Positions 53,011 through 59,935 of a stretch of 64,000 nucleotides of DNA are shown here, in pieces. Position 1 is the stretch's first letter. Each line of letters begins with the position of its first letter. The notes beneath the pieces are model-generated. The model made no database searches, had not been told where the DNA came from, and saw only the letters and a program-made list of their open reading frames with translations. The position numbers and the translations under genes were made by a program. Source of the DNA: Acidobacteriaceae bacterium (GTDB taxonomy: Bacteria > Acidobacteriota > Terriglobia > Terriglobales > Acidobacteriaceae); assembly GCA_003134995.1 (NCBI GenBank), contig PLDC01000020.1:62175-126174 (forward strand), read 5' to 3'.

Positions 53011-53736
53011 ATGAACGCAGGACCGTCAGGACCAGGACGCGGATCAGGACAAGGATCCGGACAAGGGCAAGGATCAGGAAGACCCTCCGGAGGTGGTGGA
53101 GGCAGAAGCCGTCGGCGTCGGGGACGCAGACCCCCCAACCCACGCGGGCCACGCAACGCCGGCCCCGGCCAGGCGCGCCACAATCAGGATGGCATCTACA
53201 CCGCGCCCATGGATCACAGCTATCGCGCCGCCTTATCGGGCAATGGCAATGGCGGAGGAGGACGGCGGCAACGTCCCGGATTCGCCGCGCCTTTTGCGCC
53301 GGTCGATCCTGAGCCGCTGCCCGCTTTGCGCGAAGATTCCAACTCGCGCATCTTTGCCTTCGTCGACGACCTGTTCTTTGCGGCCAAGATTCAAGAGACC
53401 GCGCGCAAACTCAACGTGAAAGTCGAGTTCGCCAAGAACGACAAAGACCTGGCCGAGCGCATGCAGCAGAATGGCGAAGAGAAACCCTCGCTGATCATCT
53501 TCGATCTGAACAACGCCAACGCCAAGCCGCTAACGCTGATCCCCAAATTGAAGGCGAAGCTTAAGAAGGGAACCTCGATCATCGGATTCCTCTCACACGT
53601 GCAGGGCGACCTGAAGCAGAAAGCTCACGAGGTCGGATGCGACATGGTCCTGCCCCGTTCGGCATTCTCCCAGAACCTGCCTCAACTGCTGCGCCGCCAC
53701 GGAGCGCCGGAAGACGAAAATCCCACGGTGCAATAG
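53011..53736 (+). CDS. Gly/Arg-rich protein with C-terminal receiver-like domain
   Basis: The 241-residue protein begins with a disordered Gly/Ser/Pro/Arg region (about 1-90, GRSRRRRGRRPP) that is likely nucleic-acid binding, and ends with a CheY-like domain (about 112-225). The receiver pattern is visible: Asp119/Asp120 (FVDD), phospho-acceptor position Asp165 (LIIFDLNN), and a late IGFLSHV strand. At the usual Lys (KP) position the sequence reads LPRS, so phosphorylation may be lost or altered. RBS AGAGGA precedes the ATG. No partner histidine kinase lies nearby. A regulator that couples a stress signal to RNA or DNA binding is plausible. Confidence 0.75.
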   Translation: MNAGPSGPGRGSGQGSGQGQGSGRPSGGGGGRSRRRRGRRPPNPRGPRNAGPGQARHNQDGIYTAPMDHSYRAALSGNGNGGGGRRQRPGFAAPFAPVDPEPLPALREDSNSRIFAFVDDLFFAAKIQETARKLNVKVEFAKNDKDLAERMQQNGEEKPSLIIFDLNNANAKPLTLIPKLKAKLKKGTSIIGFLSHVQGDLKQKAHEVGCDMVLPRSAFSQNLPQLLRRHGAPEDENPTVQ

Positions 53737-53865
53737 CTCGCTCGGCTGCAAGTTGTTGAAAGCAAGGGAGCGGGTTAGAACGGCGCGTCTTGGTGCGAGA
53801 TTTATTGCTTTAAGCTATTCGTACGTACACCCCAACTGCCTGATTCCAAGGCACATACAGCCGCG

Positions 53866-53883
53866 AGTTAAATCGATTTAACT
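53866..53883. repeat. 18-bp perfect palindrome between convergent genes
   Basis: AGTTAAATCGATTTAACT reads the same on both strands. It is AT-rich in a GC-rich surround, in a 275-bp gap between convergent genes. It may be a dimeric regulator site or a remnant of a mobile element end; nothing in the region decides this. Confidence 0.5.
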
Positions 53884-54011
53884 GTGCGTTTAATTGAGGC
53901 GAAGTCGCAGATGGGCCAAGGGTCACTCCGGGAGCCGAAACGCGTTCAGCGTGGCGGAGAATCGCCGGGCGGGGCATCGTGCGTGGTGGCCGAGAGCCCT
54001 TCCGGCGCCTT

Positions 54012-54347
54012 TCAGCGGGTAAACATTTCCACCAGCACGTTGGAAACGGTATAGGCGGTCTTAGGCGAAACCACGCCAAGCCGCCGGATCAATCGCTCAC
54101 GAGCTACGGTACGCAACTGATCCAGCGCGACCTGCCCCGTCTTATTCCGGAAGACGAGGTTCACGCGCGTTGGATAGTTACGCTGGGTCGTGGTCATGGG
54201 GGCTGCGAGAACAGTCTCTAGGGCTTCGTTCATGTCATCAGCGGAGACGACTAGGCATGGCCGGGTCTTTTTGATTTCTGCTCCCCTTGACGGGTCAAGA
54301 GCGACGAGCCAGACTTCGTCGCGCTTGGGATGGCTCACCATGTCCAC
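54012..54347 (-). CDS. mazF: MazF/PemK family endoribonuclease toxin
   Basis: This 111-residue protein has the MazF fold markers: KRDEVWLVALDPSRGAEIKKTRPCLVVSADDMNE (first strands and R/K-rich loop), then VLAAPMTTTQRNYPTRVNL, TGQVALDQLRTVARERL and the C-terminal amphipathic helix. The toxin cuts RNA at specific sequences and is neutralised by the antitoxin, whose coding sequence overlaps the toxin start by 13 nt (54335-54347). Start M1 (54347) or M3 are both possible. The gene is the second of a two-gene toxin-antitoxin operon. Confidence 0.88.
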   Translation of the reverse strand: MDMVSHPKRDEVWLVALDPSRGAEIKKTRPCLVVSADDMNEALETVLAAPMTTTQRNYPTRVNLVFRNKTGQVALDQLRTVARERLIRRLGVVSPKTAYTVSNVLVEMFTR

Positions 54348-54583
54348 TCCTCGTCGTCAAACGCACTGGGAGGCAGACCGTCGAGCAACATTTCCCGCTT
54401 GATCGGCTGCGCTGCGGCAAAGGCCTCTTTCCAGCCCTCGCGCGGGGCGCGATGAGGTGCGATGATTAGGCCTTCGGGAGCGACGCGGACTTCTACGACA
54501 TCGCCGAAGCCGCACTGCGCTATCAACGGCTTAGGGATGCGGATGCCGCGTGAGTTGCCGATGCGTGTGAGTTCTAAGAGCAT
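54335..54583 (-). CDS. mazE: MazE/AbrB-type antitoxin
   Basis: The 82-residue protein has an N-terminal AbrB swapped-hairpin DNA-binding domain (LTRIGNSRGIRIPKPLIAQCGFGDVVEVRV) followed by a C-terminal tail that wraps the toxin (EEWTW at the end is typical). ATG 54583 is preferred over an earlier in-frame start (54631) because GGAGG lies 5 nt in front of it. It would bind its own promoter and hold MazF. The stop overlaps the toxin start. Confidence 0.88.
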   Translation of the reverse strand: MLLELTRIGNSRGIRIPKPLIAQCGFGDVVEVRVAPEGLIIAPHRAPREGWKEAFAAAQPIKREMLLDGLPPSAFDDEEWTW

Positions 54584-54670
54584 AACAACCTCCGTAGCCA
54601 CATTGTAATTACATCGTGAAACCGGAGTCAAGCCCCCGATTCAAGTTGGGAAGCCGGCAAGAACTCAAAA

Positions 54671-54702
54671 ACTGAGAACCGAGAACTGAGAACTGAGAAC
54701 TG
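54671..54702. repeat. Heptamer tandem repeat (ACTGAGA)n
   Basis: Four consecutive heptamers (ACTGAGA with one ACCGAGA variant) plus a partial copy lie between the HIT gene stop and the mazEF genes. The repeat is not coding. Confidence 0.8.
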
Positions 54703-54706
54703 CTCC

Positions 54707-55060
54707 CTACCCCGGAGGCCAGTTCAGCCCGCGTCCCCCCAATAAATGGACGTGAAGATGAAAAACAGTCTGCCCCGCACCCGGCCCCACGTTCACCACC
54801 GTGCGGTATCCCTGCTCAACATTTCGCTGGCGCGCAATCTCCGCTGCCACCAGATGACAACGGCCAATCACGTCGGCGTCCTCGGCCTGCGCTTCGTTCA
54901 ATCCCGCAAAATGTTTCTTCGGGACGATCAGCACGTGCGTCGGAGCTTTCGGCTTGATGTCTTCAAAGGCAAAGACATGCTCGTCCTCATAAACTTTCTT
55001 CGCGGGAATCTTGCCGCTGATGATGCGGCAAAAAAGGCAGTCGCTGTTCAGGTCAGTCAT
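54707..55060 (-). CDS. HIT-family nucleotide hydrolase/transferase
   Basis: The 117-residue protein has the histidine triad HLHVH at residues 101-105 near its C-terminus, an N-terminal zinc-type CLFC pair (Cys8, Cys11) and PTHVLIVPKKHF. These mark an Hint-like HIT protein that hydrolyses purine nucleoside phosphoramidates. Length is normal for the family. It stands upstream of mazEF on the same strand, separated by the heptamer repeat, so it is probably an independent transcript. Confidence 0.92.
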   Translation of the reverse strand: MTDLNSDCLFCRIISGKIPAKKVYEDEHVFAFEDIKPKAPTHVLIVPKKHFAGLNEAQAEDADVIGRCHLVAAEIARQRNVEQGYRTVVNVGPGAGQTVFHLHVHLLGGRGLNWPPG

Positions 55061-55132
55061 GGTCTGTCACCGAAAAAATCACTGTGTTAAAAACGATAGC
55101 ACCTGAGTCAGGGAATTGTCAGCGGCCAGTCG

Positions 55133-55897
55133 CTATCTAAATTTCGTGACTAATTCTGCAAACGGCTCAGAGCCCACGTTCCATGTGCCCTCGAAGGGAT
55201 TATCCAGATCCATCAGCACAAAGTTGGCGAAGAAAAGGAGCATGGTCGTAATTGCAATCGAAACCAAACCAAGCGCCAGATTGCGAAACGGAAAAAAGAA
55301 AAGCAGAAACAGAATCATCGCCGCTGTAAGTGTGACGAATACCACCAGCGTCTGCGGCATTCGCTTCACGCTCAGGGCAAGCCGTTCATCGCGGTGCGCG
55401 CTCGCCTGATTCGCAATCTCAAGCAGCCTCTGGTAGAGGATGCGCTCTGTGTCGCTCTCCGGCTTTACGTCAGTGACGCTCGAAATCACCGCAGAGAATT
55501 GTTTATCGGTCTTGTCGGTGTCTTCGCCCGCCGACAGCGACTTCCATTCCGTTTCCGCAACTCCCCGCGCATAAGTCTTCACCGCCCGCACGATCGGTTC
55601 GCGCACGGACTCTTTCAATCGCTGGCTGAAAAGCAGCAAGTCCTTCAACGCCCCCGACTCCTTTTGAATCATGCTTTCGACAGCCGTGAACTGTCCCCAG
55701 ATCACATAGATGGCGAACGCATACACAACGCTGTACAGCGTCCCGATGATCTGGAGAAGCGCACCGATCCCCTCGGCATCGTTCTCGAAAAGCTTATGAA
55801 AGCCAGCGATTCGCAAGACAAAGTAAATCGCCACCGCGACCGCGATAATCTTTGCGGCGCGAATGCGCGCAGTTCCGGGAATCACGTCTGGCATCAT
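55133..55897 (-). CDS. DUF4239 (bestrophin-like) membrane protein
   Basis: The 254-residue protein has an N-terminal helix at about 14-35, a second hydrophobic helix near 44-66 (IIGTLYSVVYAFAIYVIW), a middle soluble helical part with ESMIQKESGALKDLL (the DUF4239 signature), and two C-terminal helices (LVVFVTLTAAMILFLLFFF and LGLVSIAITTMLLFFANFVL). DUF4239 proteins are distant relatives of bestrophin channels. Function is unknown. Two adjacent ATGs (55897 and 55894) are possible starts. It is downstream of the HIT gene in orientation terms but likely independent. Confidence 0.85.
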   Translation of the reverse strand: MMPDVIPGTARIRAAKIIAVAVAIYFVLRIAGFHKLFENDAEGIGALLQIIGTLYSVVYAFAIYVIWGQFTAVESMIQKESGALKDLLLFSQRLKESVREPIVRAVKTYARGVAETEWKSLSAGEDTDKTDKQFSAVISSVTDVKPESDTERILYQRLLEIANQASAHRDERLALSVKRMPQTLVVFVTLTAAMILFLLFFFPFRNLALGLVSIAITTMLLFFANFVLMDLDNPFEGTWNVGSEPFAELVTKFR

Positions 55898-55910
55898 AGG
55901 AAACCCAGTG

Positions 55911-55988
55911 GTTAGGGGCTAGGGGTTCGGGGGTTTGGGGGCAGTTCACCCATGCTGGCTGATTCCTTACCCCTAATCCCTATCCCCT
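55911..55988. repeat. Inverted G-rich word repeat after rlpA
   Basis: A word of the type GGTTAGGGGCTAGGGG (55911-55926) faces an imperfect reverse complement (55965-55988, CCCCTAATCCCTATCCCC type). The spacer is about 38 nt. Its position, just after the rlpA stop, fits termination. Confidence 0.6.
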
Positions 55989-55990
55989 GC

Positions 55991-56794
55991 TTAATCCAAT
56001 CTCACTAAAAACACCGCGCCCTCCGTAGTCGTGGTCTCACCCGCAAGCTGATCGGCGCGCTGGCGATCGTCGTCGAGAACCCGCACCCTCACCCACCAAT
56101 CACCCGCGGGACTCTTCAGGCATTTTACTTTTGCCGTTCGGTATCGGTGTTCGAGATGATCCGTTAACTTTCTTGCTGCGTCTTCGTCAGGGAAGCCGCC
56201 TATCTGCACTGCCCACTTTCCGCCGGTTTCGAGCGGCACCGGCGATTGCATCACTTCAACTCTTACTTCGGCGACTCCGGGCGTGTAGACGTCGAGCTTG
56301 CGGGCGGCGGCCAGCGATAAATCAAGTAAGCGCCCTGGGATGAACGGCCCGCGGTCGGTCACGCGCACCAGCGCAGTGTGGCCAGTCTTTAAATTGGTGA
56401 CGCGCACAATCGACCCCAGCGGCAGAGTGCGATGCGCGGCCGTCATCGCGTGCATGTTGTAAACTTCGCCATTCGATCCGCGGCGGTTGTGATACGGAGG
56501 ACCATACCAACTTGCTTTGCCGGTTTCAGTAGCCAGGGGCACAGCGCCAGCGGGAATCGTGGGCTCGGCCAGATCTGCGCCGGTTTTATCCTTGCGCTCG
56601 GCTTCCGATGGATTTTTAGTTTTCGCGGAGTCGCCGGCAGGCGGAGGAGCAGGCGCTTCGGCAGAAGGTGACGGTGGCACCGGCACATTCACGGGAGTCT
56701 GCTTGGGATGGCCGCAGCCTGAGAGCAGCAGCAAGATGGCTAACAGCGCCACAAGCCTGGCGCAATCGATCGAAGCTGCTCGACGTAGCTTCAC
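55991..56794 (-). CDS. rlpA: RlpA-like septal lytic transglycosylase lipoprotein
   Basis: The 267-residue lipoprotein has a signal peptide with lipobox LLSGC (Cys27), a Pro-rich linker (about 35-85), a double-psi beta-barrel domain (about 90-180, ETGKASWYGPPYHNRRGSNGEVYNMHAMTAAHRTLPLG) and a C-terminal SPOR domain (about 195-267, KWAVQIGGFPDEDAARKL). The DPBB part cleaves glycan strands lacking stem peptides, and SPOR binds denuded glycan at the septum. Its start codon overlaps the stop of the 75-residue coiled-coil gene upstream by 4 nt, so the two are co-translated. Confidence 0.92.
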   Translation of the reverse strand: MKLRRAASIDCARLVALLAILLLLSGCGHPKQTPVNVPVPPSPSAEAPAPPPAGDSAKTKNPSEAERKDKTGADLAEPTIPAGAVPLATETGKASWYGPPYHNRRGSNGEVYNMHAMTAAHRTLPLGSIVRVTNLKTGHTALVRVTDRGPFIPGRLLDLSLAAARKLDVYTPGVAEVRVEVMQSPVPLETGGKWAVQIGGFPDEDAARKLTDHLEHRYRTAKVKCLKSPAGDWWVRVRVLDDDRQRADQLAGETTTTEGAVFLVRLD

Positions 56795-57018
56795 TTCTTC
56801 GAGGCTTTTTGCTGTTCCATGTAGTCGGCCAGTTCGGTGAGCTTCACGCTGGCCACGCGCAGCGCTTTGGTCGAATGCTGGCGCACCGCCGGGACAACTT
56901 CGTCGTTCAGGTATTTGATGAATTCGGGAATCTCTTTCTCCATGCGTTCGGCGGCTTCGGCGACAGTCTTGCTGACGCGCGCCGATGCGTCTTCCACCTT
57001 GCGGTTAAAGTCGTTCAT
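56791..57018 (-). CDS. Small coiled-coil protein coupled to rlpA
   Basis: A 75-residue Glu/Lys/Val-rich protein is made just before RlpA, with a 4-nt overlap of stop and start. The heptad-like pattern (VEDASARVSKTVAEAAERMEKEIPEFIKYLNDEVVPAVRQ) predicts a coiled coil; no signal peptide or membrane helix is visible. The family is unknown to me. Coupling suggests a role in folding or placement of RlpA, or in septal regulation, but this is inference. Confidence 0.75.
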   Translation of the reverse strand: MNDFNRKVEDASARVSKTVAEAAERMEKEIPEFIKYLNDEVVPAVRQHSTKALRVASVKLTELADYMEQQKASKK

Positions 57019-57131
57019 GATGCTCCTCGATGCTGGGCGTGTATGAACTCACGCGCGGGTTGCGGATGCCAGACAGGGCTATTATTTCGTGGTTCGGAGC
57101 GCGGGGTCAATGGCGGTCGAGTTTCTCTCGT

Positions 57132-57245
57132 GCGGTCTCAGCGGGTGTTCTCAGCGTCCCGCTGCGTTCAAGCTTCTGACCTTTGCGAAAATTAAACCAA
57201 AAGCTTGAACCGCAGAGGACCGCCGAGAACACCCGCAGAGACCGC
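57132..57245. repeat. Large imperfect inverted repeat between divergent genes
   Basis: The left arm (57132-57178) and right arm (57198-57245) are about 47 bp each and almost fully complementary, including GCGGTCTC ... GAGACCGC ends and an inner TTCAAGCTT / AAGCTTGAA pair. Spacer is about 20 nt. It occupies most of the space between the coiled-coil gene and the vapBC genes. It is not coding. Confidence 0.75.
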
Positions 57246-57309
57246 TGAGAGATCCGCTTTTCTAAGTTCAGCTTGCAGTAAGGATTCCATCCTTGATAAA
57301 GTAAGGATT

Positions 57310-57651
57310 ATGCCCAAGGTGACATCCAAGCTGCAGTTGACCGTCCCCAAGGCCATTGCTGACCAGTACGGTATCCGGCCGGGCGACGAACTGGAGTGGG
57401 TTCCCGCGGGGGAGAGCATTCGCGTCGAACTCGTGCGCCACAAAGCCAAGGCCGGACACGAACTGACGACAGAGGAACGGCTGGCGCTGTTCGATGCCAA
57501 CACGAAGTGGTTAGACGAACTCCAGGCGGAACAACTGAAAGAAGCAAAGGCTAAAGGCACGAGCCTCACCCGGGAAACCCGCGGCTGGACGCGCGAGGAG
57601 CTATACGAAGATGAGAGGGGATTACCTCGTGGCCTCCCTCGTCGACACTAA
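57310..57651 (+). CDS. vapB: AbrB/VapB-type antitoxin
   Basis: The 113-residue protein starts at ATG 57310 behind AAGG; the open frame upstream is repeat-derived. An AbrB domain is at the N-terminus (MPKVTSKLQLTVPKAIADQYGIRPGDELEWVPAG), followed by a charged helical tail (ELTTEERLALFDANTKWLDELQAEQLKEAKAKG) that would cover the toxin. The coding sequence overlaps the PIN toxin gene by 41 nt. The C-terminal part (ELYEDERGLPRGLPRRH) is read in the overlap. It would autoregulate the pair. Confidence 0.88.
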   Translation: MPKVTSKLQLTVPKAIADQYGIRPGDELEWVPAGESIRVELVRHKAKAGHELTTEERLALFDANTKWLDELQAEQLKEAKAKGTSLTRETRGWTREELYEDERGLPRGLPRRH

Positions 57652-58069
57652 TATCCTGGTCTACCGTTGCGACCCGCGAGATCCCCGCAAACGCGAAGCG
57701 GCGCGTCAGATTTTGCGCGCCGGTGAGAAATCCGGCGAGTTCCGAATTTCGCATCAGTCGCTGGTTGAGTTTGTGAATTCCGTGACGCGATTGCGCGGTC
57801 GAACCGAACCGATCATGACTCTAGGCGATGCGACGCGGCAAGCGGAATTATTCATGTCGGAATTTCCCGTTCTTTATCCGAACGAGCATGTGTTCCGCGC
57901 CGCATTGTACGGAGCGGCAACGTATCGCTTGCCCTGGTTTGACGCGCACCTATGGGCGTACGCATCGCACTATGGCATTTCTGAACTTGTCTCCGAAGAC
58001 TTCGAACATGGCCGTATGTACGGCGCGGTGCGCGTGAGAAATCCATTTGTGGCGCTAGGTTTGGGCTAA
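57611..58069 (+). CDS. vapC: VapC-type PIN-domain ribonuclease toxin
   Basis: This 152-residue PIN protein shows its acidic active-site residues: Asp12 (LVDTNILVY), Glu53 (LVEFVNSV), Asp111 (LPWFDAHLWA) and Asp130 (SEDFEHG), which together bind Mg2+/Mn2+ and cut RNA. Length is normal for VapC. It overlaps the antitoxin by 41 nt, a usual gene arrangement. ATG 57611 is used; a later GTG (57629) is also possible. Confidence 0.9.
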   Translation: MRGDYLVASLVDTNILVYRCDPRDPRKREAARQILRAGEKSGEFRISHQSLVEFVNSVTRLRGRTEPIMTLGDATRQAELFMSEFPVLYPNEHVFRAALYGAATYRLPWFDAHLWAYASHYGISELVSEDFEHGRMYGAVRVRNPFVALGLG

Positions 58070-58079
58070 CCTTGAGAAG

Positions 58080-59084
58080 GTGAAGACGCCACAGTCCATC
58101 CCTAATTCGCTTTCGGACCGCCAGCAACGCTGCCTCCGCAAGAACATTCTCGCCTGGTACGACCTGCATAAGCGCGATCTCCCCTGGCGTACGAGCAGCG
58201 ATCCGTACCGCGTATGGCTTTCCGAGATCATGTTGCAGCAAACCCGCGTGGCAGCGGTAATCGATCACTATCAGGAATTCCTGCGGCGCTTTCCCACGGT
58301 GGAGAAATTGGCTGCTGCGCGCGAGGCCAGCGTGCTTGCGGCATGGAGCGGCCTCGGCTACTACCGGCGCGCGCGCATGATGCACGCAGCCGCAAAAGTC
58401 ATCGTGCGCGAGCTCGGCGGAAAGTTTCCGGCGACCGAAAAAGCGCTGCGCGAGTTGCCTGGTATCGGCCGCTACACGGCGGCGGCAATCGCCAGCATCG
58501 CGTTCAACGAGCCGGTCGCAGTCGTAGATGGAAATGTCGAGCGCGTGTTGCAACGCGTAGCGGGGAAGCGGCTTGCAGGCGAAGAATTATGGATCGAGGC
58601 GAATCGCCTGCTGGATGCCAAGCGTCCCGGCGACTTCAACCAGGCGATGATGGAGTTAGGCGCGACGGTGTGCACGCCGCGCGCGCCGGCGTGCTTAACA
58701 TGTCCGGTGGTCGGCCTGTGTGCCACGCGCGGAGAGCTGGCGAAGTCCGAAAAAGCAGCAAGACAAAAGAAGCGCGAGATTCATTACACGCTGAATTGCC
58801 GCAATGGAGATGTCCGAGATGCTGAAGTGTTCCTAGTGCAGCGGGCCAAAGATGCGTCGCTAATGCCCGGCATGTGGGAGTTGCCCGAGTTAGCGAACAT
58901 GAATGGAGACGTTCCGGCATTCACGCTGCGGCATTCGATTACGATAACGGACTACACCGTGCGCGTGTGGCGCGGCGTCGCAACATCGACAGAGTTCGGA
59001 AAATGGATTCCAGCTGAGCGCTTGAAAAAAATTGCACTTACTGGACTGGCGCGAAAGATTCTGCGGAAGGTGGAAATGCTTTGA
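58080..59084 (+). CDS. mutY: A/G-specific adenine glycosylase MutY
   Basis: The 334-residue enzyme removes adenine paired with 8-oxoguanine. Visible parts are the catalytic Glu49 (LSEIMLQQTRV), helix-hairpin-helix LPGIGRYTAAAIASIAF with the catalytic Asp in VVDGNV, and the [4Fe-4S] site CTPRAPACLTCPVVGLC. A C-terminal Nudix-like recognition domain follows (about 240-334). The only start available before the conserved N-terminus is GTG 58080, immediately after AGAAG, so spacing is short and the true start may be slightly different. The gene begins 10 nt after vapC and may be co-transcribed. Confidence 0.92.
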   Translation: MKTPQSIPNSLSDRQQRCLRKNILAWYDLHKRDLPWRTSSDPYRVWLSEIMLQQTRVAAVIDHYQEFLRRFPTVEKLAAAREASVLAAWSGLGYYRRARMMHAAAKVIVRELGGKFPATEKALRELPGIGRYTAAAIASIAFNEPVAVVDGNVERVLQRVAGKRLAGEELWIEANRLLDAKRPGDFNQAMMELGATVCTPRAPACLTCPVVGLCATRGELAKSEKAARQKKREIHYTLNCRNGDVRDAEVFLVQRAKDASLMPGMWELPELANMNGDVPAFTLRHSITITDYTVRVWRGVATSTEFGKWIPAERLKKIALTGLARKILRKVEML

Positions 59085-59101
59085 GCATTCTTACGCTGAA
59101 A

Positions 59102-59136
59102 GGCCGCCTTACGCTGGCGGCTGGCAACTGGCGGCC
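59102..59136 (+). terminator. GC-rich hairpin after mutY
   Basis: GGCCGCC (59102-59108) and GGCGGCC (59130-59136) form a 7-bp stem with a 21-nt loop, 17 nt after the mutY stop. No T-run follows, so it is a tentative terminator. Confidence 0.35.
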
Positions 59137-59240
59137 GGCAGCTGCTTTGTCTCCGCATCGTCTAGAATAAAAGCAGGTCAGAGTGAGAACGTATGCGCTG
59201 GCTGCGACGCATCCTGAAACGACAAACCGGAGGACGACCG

Positions 59241-59738
59241 ATGGCGGCATTGACTGCGGGCACCAAAGCGCCCGATTTTGAATTGAAAGCATTGGATGGC
59301 AGGAGTTTCGTGCTCAGCGAAGAGTTGGCGCATGGGCCGATCATGTTGGCATTTTTCAAGGTGTCGTGTCCTATTTGCCAGTATGCGTTTCCGTTTCTCG
59401 AGCGACTGGAGCGCGCGTACGGACATACGACTGCCAGAATCATCGGCGTTTCGCAGAACGATCCTAAGCAGACCGTAGCGTTCAGCAGAGAGTTTGGCGT
59501 GACATTTCCTGTGCTGCTCGATGACACGGAATCCTATCCCGTATCGAATGCGTACGGCTTGACCAACGTCCCAAGCGTGTTCTGGGTTGGGCAGGACGGC
59601 GAGATTGAAATCTCGAGCGTGGGCTGGGTGAAGGCTGACTTCGAAGAGGTCAGCAGAAAAATGGCGGAGGCGCGAAACATTCCTCCTGCGCTCGTGTTCA
59701 AACCCGGGGAAGACGTGCGCGATTTTCGCGCTGGTTGA
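59241..59738 (+). CDS. Peroxiredoxin/TlpA-like redoxin
   Basis: The 165-residue protein has a thioredoxin fold with a peroxiredoxin-type N-terminus (GTKAPDFELKALDGRSFVLSE) and an active-site CPIC (Cys43, Cys46). The FPVLLDDTESYPVSNAYGLTNVPSVFWV block contains the cis-Pro segment. ATG 59241 is preferred over 59193 because GGAGG stands 7 nt in front of it. No signal peptide is visible from this start, so a cytoplasmic redoxin that reduces peroxides or disulfides is likely. It is a single gene between mutY and a large lipoprotein gene. Confidence 0.85.
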   Translation: MAALTAGTKAPDFELKALDGRSFVLSEELAHGPIMLAFFKVSCPICQYAFPFLERLERAYGHTTARIIGVSQNDPKQTVAFSREFGVTFPVLLDDTESYPVSNAYGLTNVPSVFWVGQDGEIEISSVGWVKADFEEVSRKMAEARNIPPALVFKPGEDVRDFRAG

Positions 59739-59935
59739 AGCTCCAGGAATTAATCCCGCGGTCGCGGGAAAGTTGATCAATCTTAACCAGCCCGGCGTTC
59801 GCCATTGTTGAATACTGGCGGGGTTTGGAATTCCTAAAGTAGCTCGCTGCCGTCTTTTTGTGTCTCCGATTCCAACCGTTACCACGTACGATCAACCAAG
59901 TTTCTTACTGCCTCTCATCTCAACGGATGGTTTTC

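Noticed and set aside
54012-58069. Defence island built around the two toxin-antitoxin pairs.
   Set aside because: The genes between them are housekeeping or envelope genes and no restriction, CBASS, retron or other defence gene is present.
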